A stretch of DNA of 24,496 nucleotides from Fen-549 sp964636655 (GCA_964636655.1 CAZWTK010000031.1:1-24496); one strand, 5' to 3'. Shown: positions 13,100 to 20,884, counted from the first letter of the stretch. Notes: generated by a model not told the origin, from the sequence alone. A program made the numbers and translations.

Positions 13100-13402
13100 C
13101 CCTCGTTCCGGGAGATGCCGCGAAGCGTTCGTAGGAGGTGGCAAACGGCGCTGTGTTTGTCCGCACACTTGTGCGTACTTTGCCGACGAGTTCCCACCTG
13201 GGGCGAAGGCCGACGAGCGCTGCTATCGAGAGGCCCGGCGCGCCGACCGGATGCCTAAATTAGCGCGAATACCAGGAGAATCATGTCGCAACGCGCGACC
13301 TCGTCGAGGTCGAAAACGCTGGCTGAACGGCCCCCGTCGAACGCCTCCCTGATCCACGCTGACCAGTGAGTCGTCGATTTCGTGGGCTACGGTTTTTGTC
13401 CT
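13100..13402 (+). other. 303-bp leader region before the serine genes
   Basis: Long for this window. It has a short hairpin (CGCAC/GTGCG around ACTT, near 13160-13175). GGCAAA near 13140 could pair with TTTGCC near 13180, and AGGTGG near 13136 with CCACCT near 13195. The 28-codon ORF at 13283-13369 has its own ribosome binding site. No known riboswitch core is recognised. The promoter of the serine operon should lie here, but no box pair is convincing. Confidence 0.5.
13283..13369 (+). CDS. Candidate Ser-rich leader peptide upstream of the serine genes (28 aa)
   Basis: ATG 13283 has AGGAGA (13274-13279) just upstream, one of the better ribosome binding sites in the window. The 28-codon frame ends at TGA 13367-13369, 33 nt before the aminotransferase ATG. 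Six of 28 codons are Ser, with a TCG TCG AGG TCG run at codons 7-10. That run lies within a 7-bp perfect hairpin (13296-13302 with 13306-13312). This is the layout of a ribosome-mediated attenuation or translational-coupling leader, but no clear terminator/antiterminator pair is visible. Two other explanations are chance, or an upstream ORF coupling translation to the next gene. Confidence 0.35.
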   Translation: MSQRATSSRSKTLAERPPSNASLIHADQ

Positions 13403-14545
13403 ATGCCAGAGAAGAGATACATGATGACGCCCGGCCCGACCCCTGTACCGCCCGAGGTACTGCTGGCGATGGCCGAGCCAATCATCCACCACCGTGGCGC
13501 GGATTTCCGCCGAGCCTTCGTTGAATGCAGCGACCGGCTCAAAGAGGTCTTCAAGACAAAGAACGACGTGATCATGTTCGCCGCTTCGGGCACCGGCGGC
13601 ATGGATTCGGCGGTCTCCAACATCAACGCTCCGGGCGACCGCGTGGTCGTCCACTCGGCCGGTAACTTCGGCGAGCGCTGGGCGAAGATCGCCGCCACCT
13701 ACGGTCTCGAGGTCGGCCATATCAAGGAGGGGTGGGGAGCAACTCCCGATCCGGCCAAGCTGGCCGCCGAACTGAAGAAAGCACCTGCCAAAGCCGTCTA
13801 CCTAACCCATTCGGAAACATCGACCGGCGTCGTGGCCGACATTCAAGCGCTGGCCGCGGTCGCCAAGGAGCACGATGCTCTAGTAGTCGTCGACTGCATC
13901 TCGAGCCTGGGAGCGATCCCGGTCGAGACCGACGCCTGGGGCCTGGACGTCGTGGTCGCCGGCTCGCAGAAGGCGCTCATGCTTCCTCCCGGCCTTGCTG
14001 CGGTCTCCATCTCGGACGCGGCCAGGGCTGCGAGCGAAGAGCCCGGGCGCTGCCCGAGCTTCTTCCTCAACTGGCCGGCCGCGCTGAAGGCGCTCGGCAA
14101 CGAGACGACCGCCTTCACACCGGCGGTCACGCTCGTGCTGGGAATGAACGTCGCCCTCGGGATGATCCTGGAGGAGGGACTCGAGAAGCGTTTCGAGAAC
14201 CACGAGAAGCTCGGTCGCGCCTGTCGCGCCGGTATCAAGGCGATGGGTCTCGAACTGTTCTCGCCGGACGAGGATCGCTCGGCGGTAGTCACGGCTGCGA
14301 AGGCACCGGAAGGCATCGACGGACAGAAGATCGTTGGGACGATGCGTGACAAGCACGCCGTCCAGATCGTCGGTGGCCAGGGAGTGCTCAAGGGCCACAT
14401 CATCCGCATCGGCCACATCGGCTACTACGACATCTTCGACATTGTCACGGCTCTGTCGGCGCTCGAGCTGGTGCTCGCCGAGATGGGCGTTGCAATCAAC
14501 CGCGGCGCAGCCGTAACGAGCGCGCTCGCCGCTTTCGAGCAGTAG
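13403..14545 (+). CDS. PLP-dependent class V aminotransferase, probable phosphoserine aminotransferase (non-SerC type)
   Basis: A fold-type I, class V aminotransferase of the alanine-glyoxylate/serine-glyoxylate group, 380 residues from ATG 13403. Visible family blocks are MMTPGPTPVPPEVLLAM, IIHHRGADFR, FAASGTGGMDSAVSN and THSETSTGV. Asp164 lies in VVVDCISSLGAIP, and the PLP-binding Lys190 in VVVAGSQKALMLPPG. The C-terminal block GGQGVLKGHIIRIGHIGY is typical. Placed 17 nt before serA, it most likely converts 3-phosphohydroxypyruvate and glutamate to phosphoserine, as known for some class V enzymes in organisms without classical SerC. A serine- or alanine-glyoxylate aminotransferase is the alternative. 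GTG 13382 is a possible earlier start; neither start has a ribosome binding site. Confidence 0.85.
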   Translation: MPEKRYMMTPGPTPVPPEVLLAMAEPIIHHRGADFRRAFVECSDRLKEVFKTKNDVIMFAASGTGGMDSAVSNINAPGDRVVVHSAGNFGERWAKIAATYGLEVGHIKEGWGATPDPAKLAAELKKAPAKAVYLTHSETSTGVVADIQALAAVAKEHDALVVVDCISSLGAIPVETDAWGLDVVVAGSQKALMLPPGLAAVSISDAARAASEEPGRCPSFFLNWPAALKALGNETTAFTPAVTLVLGMNVALGMILEEGLEKRFENHEKLGRACRAGIKAMGLELFSPDEDRSAVVTAAKAPEGIDGQKIVGTMRDKHAVQIVGGQGVLKGHIIRIGHIGYYDIFDIVTALSALELVLAEMGVAINRGAAVTSALAAFEQ

Positions 14546-14562
14546 AAAGAAGGGGAGGCGCG

Positions 14563-16143
14563 GTGAACGATCGAGCGAAAGTCCTGGTTAGGGAGAAGAT
14601 CGCCGACGGTGGCATCGAGATGCTCAAGGAGCGTTTCGACGTCGACGTCGACCTCGAGGGAGACCTGTCGGAGAAGATCGGCGCCTACGACGCGATCATC
14701 ATTCGCTCGGCCACGAAGCTCACCGCCGACCTGATCGAAAAGGGCACGCGCCTGCGCGTCATCGGACGCGCAGGCGTGGGTGTCGACAACGTCGACGTTG
14801 CCGCGGCCACGCGAAAGGGAATCATCGTCGCCAACGCCCCCGACGCGAACACGGTGTCCACGGCCGAGCACACAGTCGCCCTACTCATGGCGCTTGTCCG
14901 CAACATCCCTCAGGCCTACGCAGCCTTGAAGCAGGGCGAGTGGGAGCGCTCGAAGTGGAAGGGCATCGAGCTCGCCGGCAAGACCATCGGCATCGTCGGC
15001 CTCGGCAAGATCGGCCAACAGGTCGCTCGCAAGGCTGCCGGCCTCGGAATGCGCGTCATCGCCTTCGATCCCGTTGTCGCCAAGGAGCGCTTCCGCGAGC
15101 TCGGCGTCGAGCGGATGGAGACGCTCGACGATCTCTACGCGGAGGCCGAGTTCATCACTTTGCATGCGCCTCGCACGGCCGAAACGACCGGCATGCTCAA
15201 CAAGGACGCTTTCGCCAAGATGCGGGACGGCGTTCGTATCATCAACGCCGCCCGCGGCGCGCTCATCGTCGACGACGATCTGATCGAGGCGGTCAAGACG
15301 GGCAAGGTGGCCGGCGCCGCGCTCGACGTCTACTCAAAGGAGCCGTACACCGGTCCGCTCACCGAATACCCCGAGATCGTCGTCACGCCTCACCTCGCAG
15401 CCTCCACCGGTGAGGCCCAGGATCGGGCCGGCACCGACGTCGCGGCGCAGGTCGCCGCGGCGCTCGACGGGGAGCTCGTGACCAACGCCGTCAACATCCC
15501 GGCGATGCGCGAGGAAGACCTGGCCATCCTCGGCCCCTACCTGCCCCTCGCAGTCAAGCTCGGGCGGCTGGCGATAGAGCTCGCCGGTGGGCGCGCCGAG
15601 AAGATCGAGGTCTCCTACTTCGGGATCATGGCCAGCTACGACACGCGGCTGCTCACGCTCGCCGTCCTGAACGGCGCCTTCGAGCAGACCGAGGAGCAAC
15701 CGGTCAACTGGGTCAACGCGCGGGTAATCGCCGAGGATCGCGGCATCCAGGTGAGCGAGGAGTCCAAGCCGAAGTCGCGCGACTTCACCAACCTGCTTCG
15801 CGTGAGGGTGTTCGGAGACGGCAGCGAGGTCGCCGTGAGCGGCACGACGATCGGCACCGAGAACCGGCTCTGGCTGGTGGGCGCTCTCGGCTACGAGCTC
15901 GAGGTCGAGCTGGCGCCGCTGATGGCCTTCGTCCGCTACGAGGATGTGCCCGGCCAGATCGGTCGGCTCGGGGTCGCCTTCGGCGACGCGGGAGTCAACA
16001 TCGCCAACATGGCCGTCTCACGCACGCGCCAGGGCGGTACGGCGTTGATGGCCGTGTCGATCGATACGCCGGCTCAGCCGGAGCTGATCGAGGGCATCGA
16101 GAAGGCGGGGTTCCCGGACGCGCGCTTCATCGATCTCGGATAG
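14563..16143 (+). CDS. serA: D-3-phosphoglycerate dehydrogenase, long form
   Basis: It oxidises 3-phosphoglycerate to 3-phosphohydroxypyruvate with NAD, the first step of serine synthesis. The 526 residues cover the substrate domain, the nucleotide domain (GLGKIG, 146-151), the catalytic Arg231 (INAARGA), Glu260 and His277 (TPHLAAST), the intervening domain (about 320-450) and a C-terminal ACT domain (about 452-526, VRYEDVPGQIGRLGVAFGDA). This is the long actinobacterial type, in which the ACT and intervening domains allow serine feedback control; whether this enzyme is serine-inhibited cannot be seen. GTG 14563 has GGGGAGG 4 nt upstream. It follows the aminotransferase by 17 nt, so the two form one operon. 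Confidence 0.96.
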   Translation: MNDRAKVLVREKIADGGIEMLKERFDVDVDLEGDLSEKIGAYDAIIIRSATKLTADLIEKGTRLRVIGRAGVGVDNVDVAAATRKGIIVANAPDANTVSTAEHTVALLMALVRNIPQAYAALKQGEWERSKWKGIELAGKTIGIVGLGKIGQQVARKAAGLGMRVIAFDPVVAKERFRELGVERMETLDDLYAEAEFITLHAPRTAETTGMLNKDAFAKMRDGVRIINAARGALIVDDDLIEAVKTGKVAGAALDVYSKEPYTGPLTEYPEIVVTPHLAASTGEAQDRAGTDVAAQVAAALDGELVTNAVNIPAMREEDLAILGPYLPLAVKLGRLAIELAGGRAEKIEVSYFGIMASYDTRLLTLAVLNGAFEQTEEQPVNWVNARVIAEDRGIQVSEESKPKSRDFTNLLRVRVFGDGSEVAVSGTTIGTENRLWLVGALGYELEVELAPLMAFVRYEDVPGQIGRLGVAFGDAGVNIANMAVSRTRQGGTALMAVSIDTPAQPELIEGIEKAGFPDARFIDLG

Positions 16144-16240
16144 CGGTGAGTCCCCTCGGCCTCCGGCCGGAGCCAGTCGAGCGAACGGCTACGCGCTGCG
16201 GCAGGGGAGATCCGGAACCGAGACGTAGTTGAGAGAACGA

Positions 16241-16283
16241 GAACGGCGGCGGCCCGAGAGGTCGCCGCCGTTCAGTTCTTGGA
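16241..16283 (+). terminator. Probable terminator after serA
   Basis: An 11-bp perfect stem (16241-16251 with 16263-16273) with two further inner pairs encloses a GC-rich loop and is followed by a modest T-containing tail (AGTTCTTGG). It lies about 100 nt after serA and 59 nt before ilvE. It may end the serine operon, or act in the ilvE leader if transcription starts upstream. Confidence 0.55.
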
Positions 16284-16331
16284 CGCGATCCGCTCAGACG
16301 GCTAACCTCTGCATTCACGGAAAGGAGAAAG

Positions 16332-17270
16332 ATGGCTGACCTGCACGCTACCGAGAAGATCTGGATGAACGGCAAGTTCGTGGACTGGGCGAATGCGACG
16401 GTTCACGTCGGCGTTCACGGCTTGCACTACGGATCCGGGGTCTTCGAGGGCATTCGTGCCTATGAAACGCCAAAGGGCACTGCCATCTTTCGCCTCGGCG
16501 ATCATCTCCAGCGCCTGCACGACTCGGCGCGCCTGCTCAGGATGACGATCCCCTACTCGGTCGAGGATCTGCGCAAGGCATCACTCGAGCTCGTCGGTAT
16601 AAACAAGGTGCCTTCCTGCTACGTCCGTCCGATCGCCTTTTACGGCTACGGCTCCCTCGGCGTGCCGCCGCGCGACAACCCGGTCTACGTGGCGATCATG
16701 TGCTGGCCGTGGGGCGCCTACCTGGGCGAGGAGGGGATGACACGAGGCGTGCGGGTGAAGATCTCCTCCTGGGTGCGCATGCCGTCGAACGTAGTGCCGC
16801 ACGCCTCCAAGGCTTGCGGGCTCTACCTGAACTCGATGCTAGCCGTTCAGGAAGCTGCCCTCGGCGGATACGAGGAAGCGATCCTGCTCACCGAGAAGGG
16901 CTACATCGCCGACTGCTCGGGCGAGAACGTGTTCATCGTCAAGGACGGCGTCGTCTATACGCCGCCGCTCGAGACCGGCATCCTGCACGGGATCACACGC
17001 AACACGGTGATAGAGATAGCCCACTCGCTCGGCTTCGAGGTCAAGGTCGAGAACCTCGGGCGCGCCGATCTGTACCTGGCCGACGAGGTGTTCATGACCG
17101 GCACCGCTGCCGAGGTGACGCCGGTGCGCGAGGTCGACGACTACCTGATCGGCGACCCCGGCCCCGTGACGCTGGCCCTCCAGCGCGCCTACCTCGACAT
17201 CGTGCAGGGGCGCGATGATCGCTGGGAGAGCTGGCTGGAGTACGTCACGCCGGTGCGCGCGAAAGCATGA
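16332..17270 (+). CDS. ilvE: Branched-chain amino acid aminotransferase (class IV)
   Basis: It transfers an amino group between glutamate and the 2-oxo acids of valine, leucine and isoleucine. The 312-residue fold-type IV protein has the N-terminal IWMNGKFVDWANATVHVGVHGLHYG in parts, the EGIRAY block, the PLP Lys160 (HASKACGLYLNSML), the GENVFIVKDG block and the TGILHGITRNTVIEIA phosphate-binding region, followed by DEVFMTGTAAEVTPV. All match IlvE rather than D-amino acid transaminase or ADC lyase. ATG 16332 has AAAGGAG (16321-16327) 4 nt upstream, and the gene has a leader of its own. Its stop overlaps the next start as ATGA, so the DegT-type gene is translationally coupled. Confidence 0.95.
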   Translation: MADLHATEKIWMNGKFVDWANATVHVGVHGLHYGSGVFEGIRAYETPKGTAIFRLGDHLQRLHDSARLLRMTIPYSVEDLRKASLELVGINKVPSCYVRPIAFYGYGSLGVPPRDNPVYVAIMCWPWGAYLGEEGMTRGVRVKISSWVRMPSNVVPHASKACGLYLNSMLAVQEAALGGYEEAILLTEKGYIADCSGENVFIVKDGVVYTPPLETGILHGITRNTVIEIAHSLGFEVKVENLGRADLYLADEVFMTGTAAEVTPVREVDDYLIGDPGPVTLALQRAYLDIVQGRDDRWESWLEYVTPVRAKA

Positions 17271-18397
17271 GCTCCGGCCAGGCGCCGATTCCGCTCTCGT
17301 TGCCTTATCTCGACGAGCGCGAGCGAGAGCTCGTGAGCGAGGTGCTCGGCTCGGGTCGGCTGTCGCTCGGACCGACCGGGCAGCGCTTCGAGCGGATGCT
17401 CGCCGAGCGGGTGGGCACGCGCTTCGCCGCGGCAGTCTCCAGCGGCACGGCGGGTCTACATCTGCTCGTGCGCTCCTACGAGATCGGTAGCGGCGACGAG
17501 GTGATCACGACGCCGTTCTCGTTCGCCGCCTCGACCAACTGCTTCCTCTACGAGGGAGCGACTCCCGTCTTCGCGGATATCGACCGCTCGACCTGGAACA
17601 TCGATCCGGCCGCTGTCGAGGCCGCGATCACGCCTCGGACGAAGGCCATCGTGGCCGTGGACATCTTCGGCTATCCGTGCGAGCTCGATCCGATCCGGGA
17701 GCTGGCCGCCAAACACGGCCTGGCTGTCATCGACGACGCGTGCGAGGCGCTCGGGGCCGAGTACAAGGGCAAGCGCGTCGGCGGTCAGGGAGTCCCGGCC
17801 GTCTTCGCCTTCTACCCCAACAAGCAGATGACCACCGGCGAGGGTGGAATCGTCGTCACCGATTCCGAAGAGCAGTGGCGGTTGCTCAAGAGCCTTTCCA
17901 ACCAGGGTCGCGGAGACGACGGTCCCTGGCTCGAGCACGTTCGCCTCGGCTACAACTACCGCCTCGACGACCTGAGCGCGGCGCTCGGAATCGCCCAGCT
18001 CGAGAAGCTCGATCGCATCCTCGAGCTTCGCTCGCGCGTCGCAGACCGCTACCGGACACTACTGGCGGGGGTCGACGGCGTCGAACTGGCGATCGCCGAC
18101 GACGACGATCACCGCCGCTCGTGGTTCGTCTTTGTGGTCAGGCTGGCGGCGGGTATCGATCGCGAGTGGGTGATCGACGAGCTCACGAAAGAGAAGGTCG
18201 CCACCAGCCGCTACCTGCCCTGCATTCATCTGCAGCCGTACATGCGCGAGCGCTTCGCTTTTAAAGAGGGCCTCTGCCCGAATGCCGAGGAGCTCAGTCG
18301 CAGCACCGTCGCGCTGCCCTTCTACACGGCGCTCGAGCAGGCCGACCAGGAGCGAGTGGTCGCAGTGCTCGCGGCGGCGATCGGCATCCAGGGTTAG
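17267..18397 (+). CDS. DegT/DnrJ/EryC1/StrS family PLP-dependent sugar aminotransferase
   Basis: A fold-type I aminotransferase of the sugar aminotransferase family, which normally aminates keto-sugar nucleotides for cell-surface glycans or secondary metabolites. The 376-residue protein shows LPYLDERERELVSEVLGSG, SGTAGLHLLV (PLP phosphate contact), TTPFSFAASTNCFLYEGATP, Asp157 (VIDDACEALGA) and the PLP Lys186 (FYPNKQMTTGEGG). The C-terminal region with SRYLPCIHLQPYMR is the substrate-closing part. Full length, no broken motif. It overlaps ilvE by 4 nt (ATGA), an odd partner because no sugar-nucleotide gene is present. The membrane protein gene follows 5 nt later. The substrate cannot be told from sequence. 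Confidence 0.9.
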   Translation: MSSGQAPIPLSLPYLDERERELVSEVLGSGRLSLGPTGQRFERMLAERVGTRFAAAVSSGTAGLHLLVRSYEIGSGDEVITTPFSFAASTNCFLYEGATPVFADIDRSTWNIDPAAVEAAITPRTKAIVAVDIFGYPCELDPIRELAAKHGLAVIDDACEALGAEYKGKRVGGQGVPAVFAFYPNKQMTTGEGGIVVTDSEEQWRLLKSLSNQGRGDDGPWLEHVRLGYNYRLDDLSAALGIAQLEKLDRILELRSRVADRYRTLLAGVDGVELAIADDDDHRRSWFVFVVRLAAGIDREWVIDELTKEKVATSRYLPCIHLQPYMRERFAFKEGLCPNAEELSRSTVALPFYTALEQADQERVVAVLAAAIGIQG

Positions 18398-18402
18398 AGA
18401 GA

Positions 18403-19269
18403 ATGCCGCGCGAGTCGGTCTCCCGGGAGATGCGCGGAAACGTCGAGTCGAGCAAACGGGTCACAGCCGAGGTCTTCGCAGTCTGGGGGCTGCTGCTGCT
18501 GGCGACCGTCTGCGTGGTGGAAACCTACGCACGCGTGCCCGTCTCGGATCTCTACCACGTGAGCCGCAGCGGGGTTGCCGGTGGTTTCTCCCGGGCGCTC
18601 GTCTTCGTTGATTTCCCGCTGGCGCTGGCGGCGATCGCGCTTGCGCTCGTTGCCTACGACCACCTCGGTGGTCGAGCGTCCGCCGTTCTTGCCTTTCTCG
18701 CGATTCTTCTTTCCGCGCTAGTCGCCTGGCCAGGCGTCGTCGATCAGGCCGATCTCGACGCAAGGGCCGTGAACGCGCTGCCGGCGCTTGGGGTCGCACT
18801 CGCTGTAGCGCTCACCATCTGGGCGTCGTGGCGCCGAAAGGTCGCTTTTTCGGCGAAGCTGCCCCTCGATGCCGCGCGGGCGATAACAGCGCTCGTGCTT
18901 GTTTTCGGCGCCTTGCCGTGGCTGCTAGCCGAGGCGGGCTTCTCCGTCTCGGACGTGCCTGGGCTGGGAAGGATCTTTCTGGGCGAGCAGATCCGCCGGG
19001 CGGGCGGAGGGGAGACGCTGCAGGTGGTACATCTCGGCCATCACCACGGCGCCGACGGCCTCTACCTCGCGCTTACGGCACTGCTTCTCTCGCGCACTCT
19101 CCCTCGCCTGGGGAGGTTGCGCGGTCTCATCTCGGCTTATCTGGCCCTGATGCTCGCCTACGGCACGGCGAACTACGTTCAGGACTTCTGGACCGAGCAG
19201 ATCGTGAAGCGCGGCTGGACGGCGCGAGCCATTCCCTCGCTGCTTCATCCCTCTCTCTCGCTCGGATAG
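18403..19269 (+). CDS. Polytopic membrane protein of unknown function (about 7 helices)
   Basis: After a charged N-terminus of about 22 residues, seven hydrophobic segments are seen in 288 residues: about 24-42, 64-86, 92-111, 121-141, 155-176, 216-233 and 238-256. A loop between helices 5 and 6 holds the motif VVHLGHHHGADGLYL, with a cluster of histidines next to an acidic residue, which could bind metal or sit in an active site. No signal peptide is seen beyond the first helix. I do not recognise the family. It starts 5 nt after the DegT-type gene without its own clear ribosome binding site, so it should share that transcript. A link to envelope glycan or lipid metabolism is inferred only from this neighbour. 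Confidence 0.75.
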   Translation: MPRESVSREMRGNVESSKRVTAEVFAVWGLLLLATVCVVETYARVPVSDLYHVSRSGVAGGFSRALVFVDFPLALAAIALALVAYDHLGGRASAVLAFLAILLSALVAWPGVVDQADLDARAVNALPALGVALAVALTIWASWRRKVAFSAKLPLDAARAITALVLVFGALPWLLAEAGFSVSDVPGLGRIFLGEQIRRAGGGETLQVVHLGHHHGADGLYLALTALLLSRTLPRLGRLRGLISAYLALMLAYGTANYVQDFWTEQIVKRGWTARAIPSLLHPSLSLG

Positions 19270-19345
19270 GTGGCGATCTTGCTACTGGCGGCGTGCATTG
19301 AGCTGGGCGCTCTCAGGTGGGAGAGGCAATCCGGGCTCGAAAAGG

Positions 19346-19372
19346 AAGAAGCCCGCATCGCTGCGGGCTCCT
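19346..19372 (-). terminator. Rho-independent terminator of the DUF4234-type gene
   Basis: On the minus strand AGCCCGCA (19369-19362) pairs with TGCGGGCT (19357-19350) around a 4-nt loop, followed by TTCTTCCTTTT. The T-rich side lies on the minus strand, so it ends the minus gene whose stop is at 19396. The plus-strand side has no T-run. Confidence 0.75.
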
Positions 19373-19395
19373 CCGATCAACTCTAGAACTTCGAC

Positions 19396-19794
19396 CTAGG
19401 CCGGCGGCGCGCCCTTGCTCTCCCAGAAGCGGTTGAGCGCCCACTGCGTCTTGCAGAGCCAGACGATCGGGCCAACGATGATGAACATCCCGGGGATGTA
19501 CCAGAGGCCTGTATATCCCGAAACCGGGGCTTCTTGGCCATCCTGCTCGTAGAGCTTTCCGACCTCCGAGGACATCAGGTAGGGAACGACTACTCCGATG
19601 ACGAGATCGAGCAGCAGGCCAATCCACCCGCCGACGCCCCTCTTGGAGTACTGCTTCATCTCCTCGAACGTCTTGTAAATCCAGACCAGCCCGTAGATTC
19701 CGAGTGTGACGATCGAGAGCAGGATGATCACGAGCACCTTTCTCGGTTTCCCCAGCGGAGGTGTGCTCGCTGCTGCAACGGCGACTTCCGACAT
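19396..19794 (-). CDS. DUF4234-type small membrane protein
   Basis: The 132-residue protein has an Ala-rich N-terminus, the positively charged GKPRKVL, and three hydrophobic segments at about 20-41 (VLVIILLSIVTLGIYGLVWIY), 55-73 and 96-115. The first segment with its TLGIYGLVWIYK end, followed by EEMKQYSKRG and later QWALNRFWES, is the usual DUF4234 pattern. Role unknown; such proteins are widespread small membrane proteins. ATG 19794 has TAGGAG 7 nt upstream, a clear ribosome binding site. It is monocistronic, with its own terminator, and is divergent from the RemA-like gene across 87 bp. Confidence 0.75.
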   Translation of the reverse strand: MSEVAVAAASTPPLGKPRKVLVIILLSIVTLGIYGLVWIYKTFEEMKQYSKRGVGGWIGLLLDLVIGVVVPYLMSSEVGKLYEQDGQEAPVSGYTGLWYIPGMFIIVGPIVWLCKTQWALNRFWESKGAPPA

Positions 19795-19869
19795 CTGAAT
19801 CTCCTATCACTAGAGGAAGTGCACGCAGCCAATCAGTCGTCGTTCTCGCAGTCAAGGGCGCATCCACGT

Positions 19870-19875
19870 TAGAGT
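19870..19875 (+). promoter_or_regulatory. Putative -10 box for a leaderless RemA-like mRNA
   Basis: TAGAGT ends exactly 6 nt before GTG 19882, the same spacing as at the sigma gene. No ribosome binding site is present. No -35 is evident. Confidence 0.4.
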
Positions 19876-19881
19876 GACGCT

Positions 19882-20277
19882 GTGACAGATCGTGCCGCGC
19901 GGATGGTTTTCCTCGGCTTCGGTAAGTACGCCCGCGCCGACCGTATATATGCGCTCGAACCGATACTCGGTGAGGAGCGGGGTGGAGGCAAGCGCACGGT
20001 GGTCTGGGTGGAGGGCATCAGCGAGCCCCTCGTCGCCTCGCGCACCGAGCGAACGATCTTGCAGGACATGGGCGAGGATGCCTCGGCCCAGGCGTCGGTG
20101 CTGGAGGACGCGCTGGCACTGGCCGAGCGCCTGGTTGACGACGCCGAGCGCATCGGGCCGCTTCTCGCCCGCTCGATCAAGGCGGAGTCGGGCGTCGACA
20201 TCAGCGAGCTGGGCAAGAAGGCGCGCGAGCTGCTCGAGCAGTCGGCTTCGGGCGGCGACAATCAGCATCTCTTCTAG
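19882..20277 (+). CDS. RemA/DUF370-like protein
   Basis: The 131-residue protein has an N-terminal 60 residues that resemble RemA (DUF370): LGFGKYARADRIYALEP parallels the family's IGFGN-SANR-I pattern, and GKRTVVWVEGISEPLVASR parallels RTRAVVVMDSDHVILSAVQ. RemA forms rings that bind DNA and activates extracellular-matrix genes in Bacillus. The C-terminal half (about 60-131) is an extra helical, acidic extension, much longer than in RemA (about 87 residues in all). GTG 19882 is taken as the start because it sits 6 nt after a -10-like box; ATG 19903 is also possible and would start right at the conserved part. The family call is from memory of the motif. Confidence 0.55.
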   Translation: MTDRAARMVFLGFGKYARADRIYALEPILGEERGGGKRTVVWVEGISEPLVASRTERTILQDMGEDASAQASVLEDALALAERLVDDAERIGPLLARSIKAESGVDISELGKKARELLEQSASGGDNQHLF

Positions 20278-20296
20278 CGCCGGCGGCGGCTTCGCA

Positions 20297-20884
20297 TTGA
20301 GCCCGGCAAGCGGACCCGTCTCTCTAGCGCGCGAGTTCTTCGCACGCAGCGCGCAGGAGTTGGGACCCGAGTTACTCGGAGCCACCCTGCTCGTTGACGG
20401 AGTCGGCGGCGTGCTGGTGGAGCTGGAGATCTACGACCAGAGTGACCCCGCCAGCCACAGCTACCACGGCCGGACAGAGAGGAACGCTTCGATGTTCGGT
20501 CCGCCCGGGCACGCCTACGTCTACCGCTCCTACGGCGTTCACTGGTGCCTGAACATCGTCTGCTCTCCGCCTGGCGAGGCGAGCGCCTTGCTGATCAGGG
20601 CGCTGGAGCCCGTATCCGGCGTCGAGCGGATGATCGAGCGTCGCGGTGTATCCGGTGCGCATCGGCTCTGTTCCGGCCCGGGGAAGCTGTGTCAGGCGCT
20701 CGCCGTCACCGATGAGCACGACGGCCTGGCGCTCGATGCCTCTCCCTTCCAGATTGTCGCGCGCGAACGCGAGCCGGAGATCGTGCGCTGCAAGCGCGTC
20801 GGAATCACGCGTGCCCGCGAGCGGCCCTGGCGGCTGTGCGTTGCCGGGTCTCCCTATCTCAGCCGTGGCCCAGGAAGAGCGTGA
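20297..20884 (+). CDS. mpg: 3-methyladenine DNA glycosylase (AAG/MPG family)
   Basis: A base-excision repair enzyme that removes alkylated and deaminated purines. The 195-residue protein carries the diagnostic core VELEIYDQSDPASHSYHG with the catalytic Glu, then RTERNASMFGPPGHAYVY, then YGVHWCLNIVC, LLIRALEPVSG and GPGKLCQALAV. Length fits the family. TTG 20297 is the only usable start that keeps the LAREFFARSAQELGPELLGA block and avoids full overlap with the upstream gene, whose stop is 19 nt earlier. The site before it is poor. The last 26 bp overlap the 3' end of the convergent penicillin-binding protein gene. Confidence 0.92.
   Translation: MSPASGPVSLAREFFARSAQELGPELLGATLLVDGVGGVLVELEIYDQSDPASHSYHGRTERNASMFGPPGHAYVYRSYGVHWCLNIVCSPPGEASALLIRALEPVSGVERMIERRGVSGAHRLCSGPGKLCQALAVTDEHDGLALDASPFQIVAREREPEIVRCKRVGITRARERPWRLCVAGSPYLSRGPGRA

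Noticed and set aside
13100..13282. Known riboswitch upstream of the serine genes
   Set aside because: Stems can be drawn, but none of the conserved cores I can recall (TPP, SAM, glycine, cobalamin, THF, fluoride) is present.
12984..13352. Open frame in the leader of the serine operon and the end of the YjbQ gene
   Set aside because: Out of frame with the YjbQ signature, Cys/Arg-rich, no similarity. The only supported ORF in the leader is the short one at 13283-13369.
19892..20296. Extension of the mpg frame upstream through the RemA-like gene
   Set aside because: It would overlap the RemA-like gene completely and encodes a low-complexity Arg/Ser-rich chain. Similarity begins after TTG 20297.
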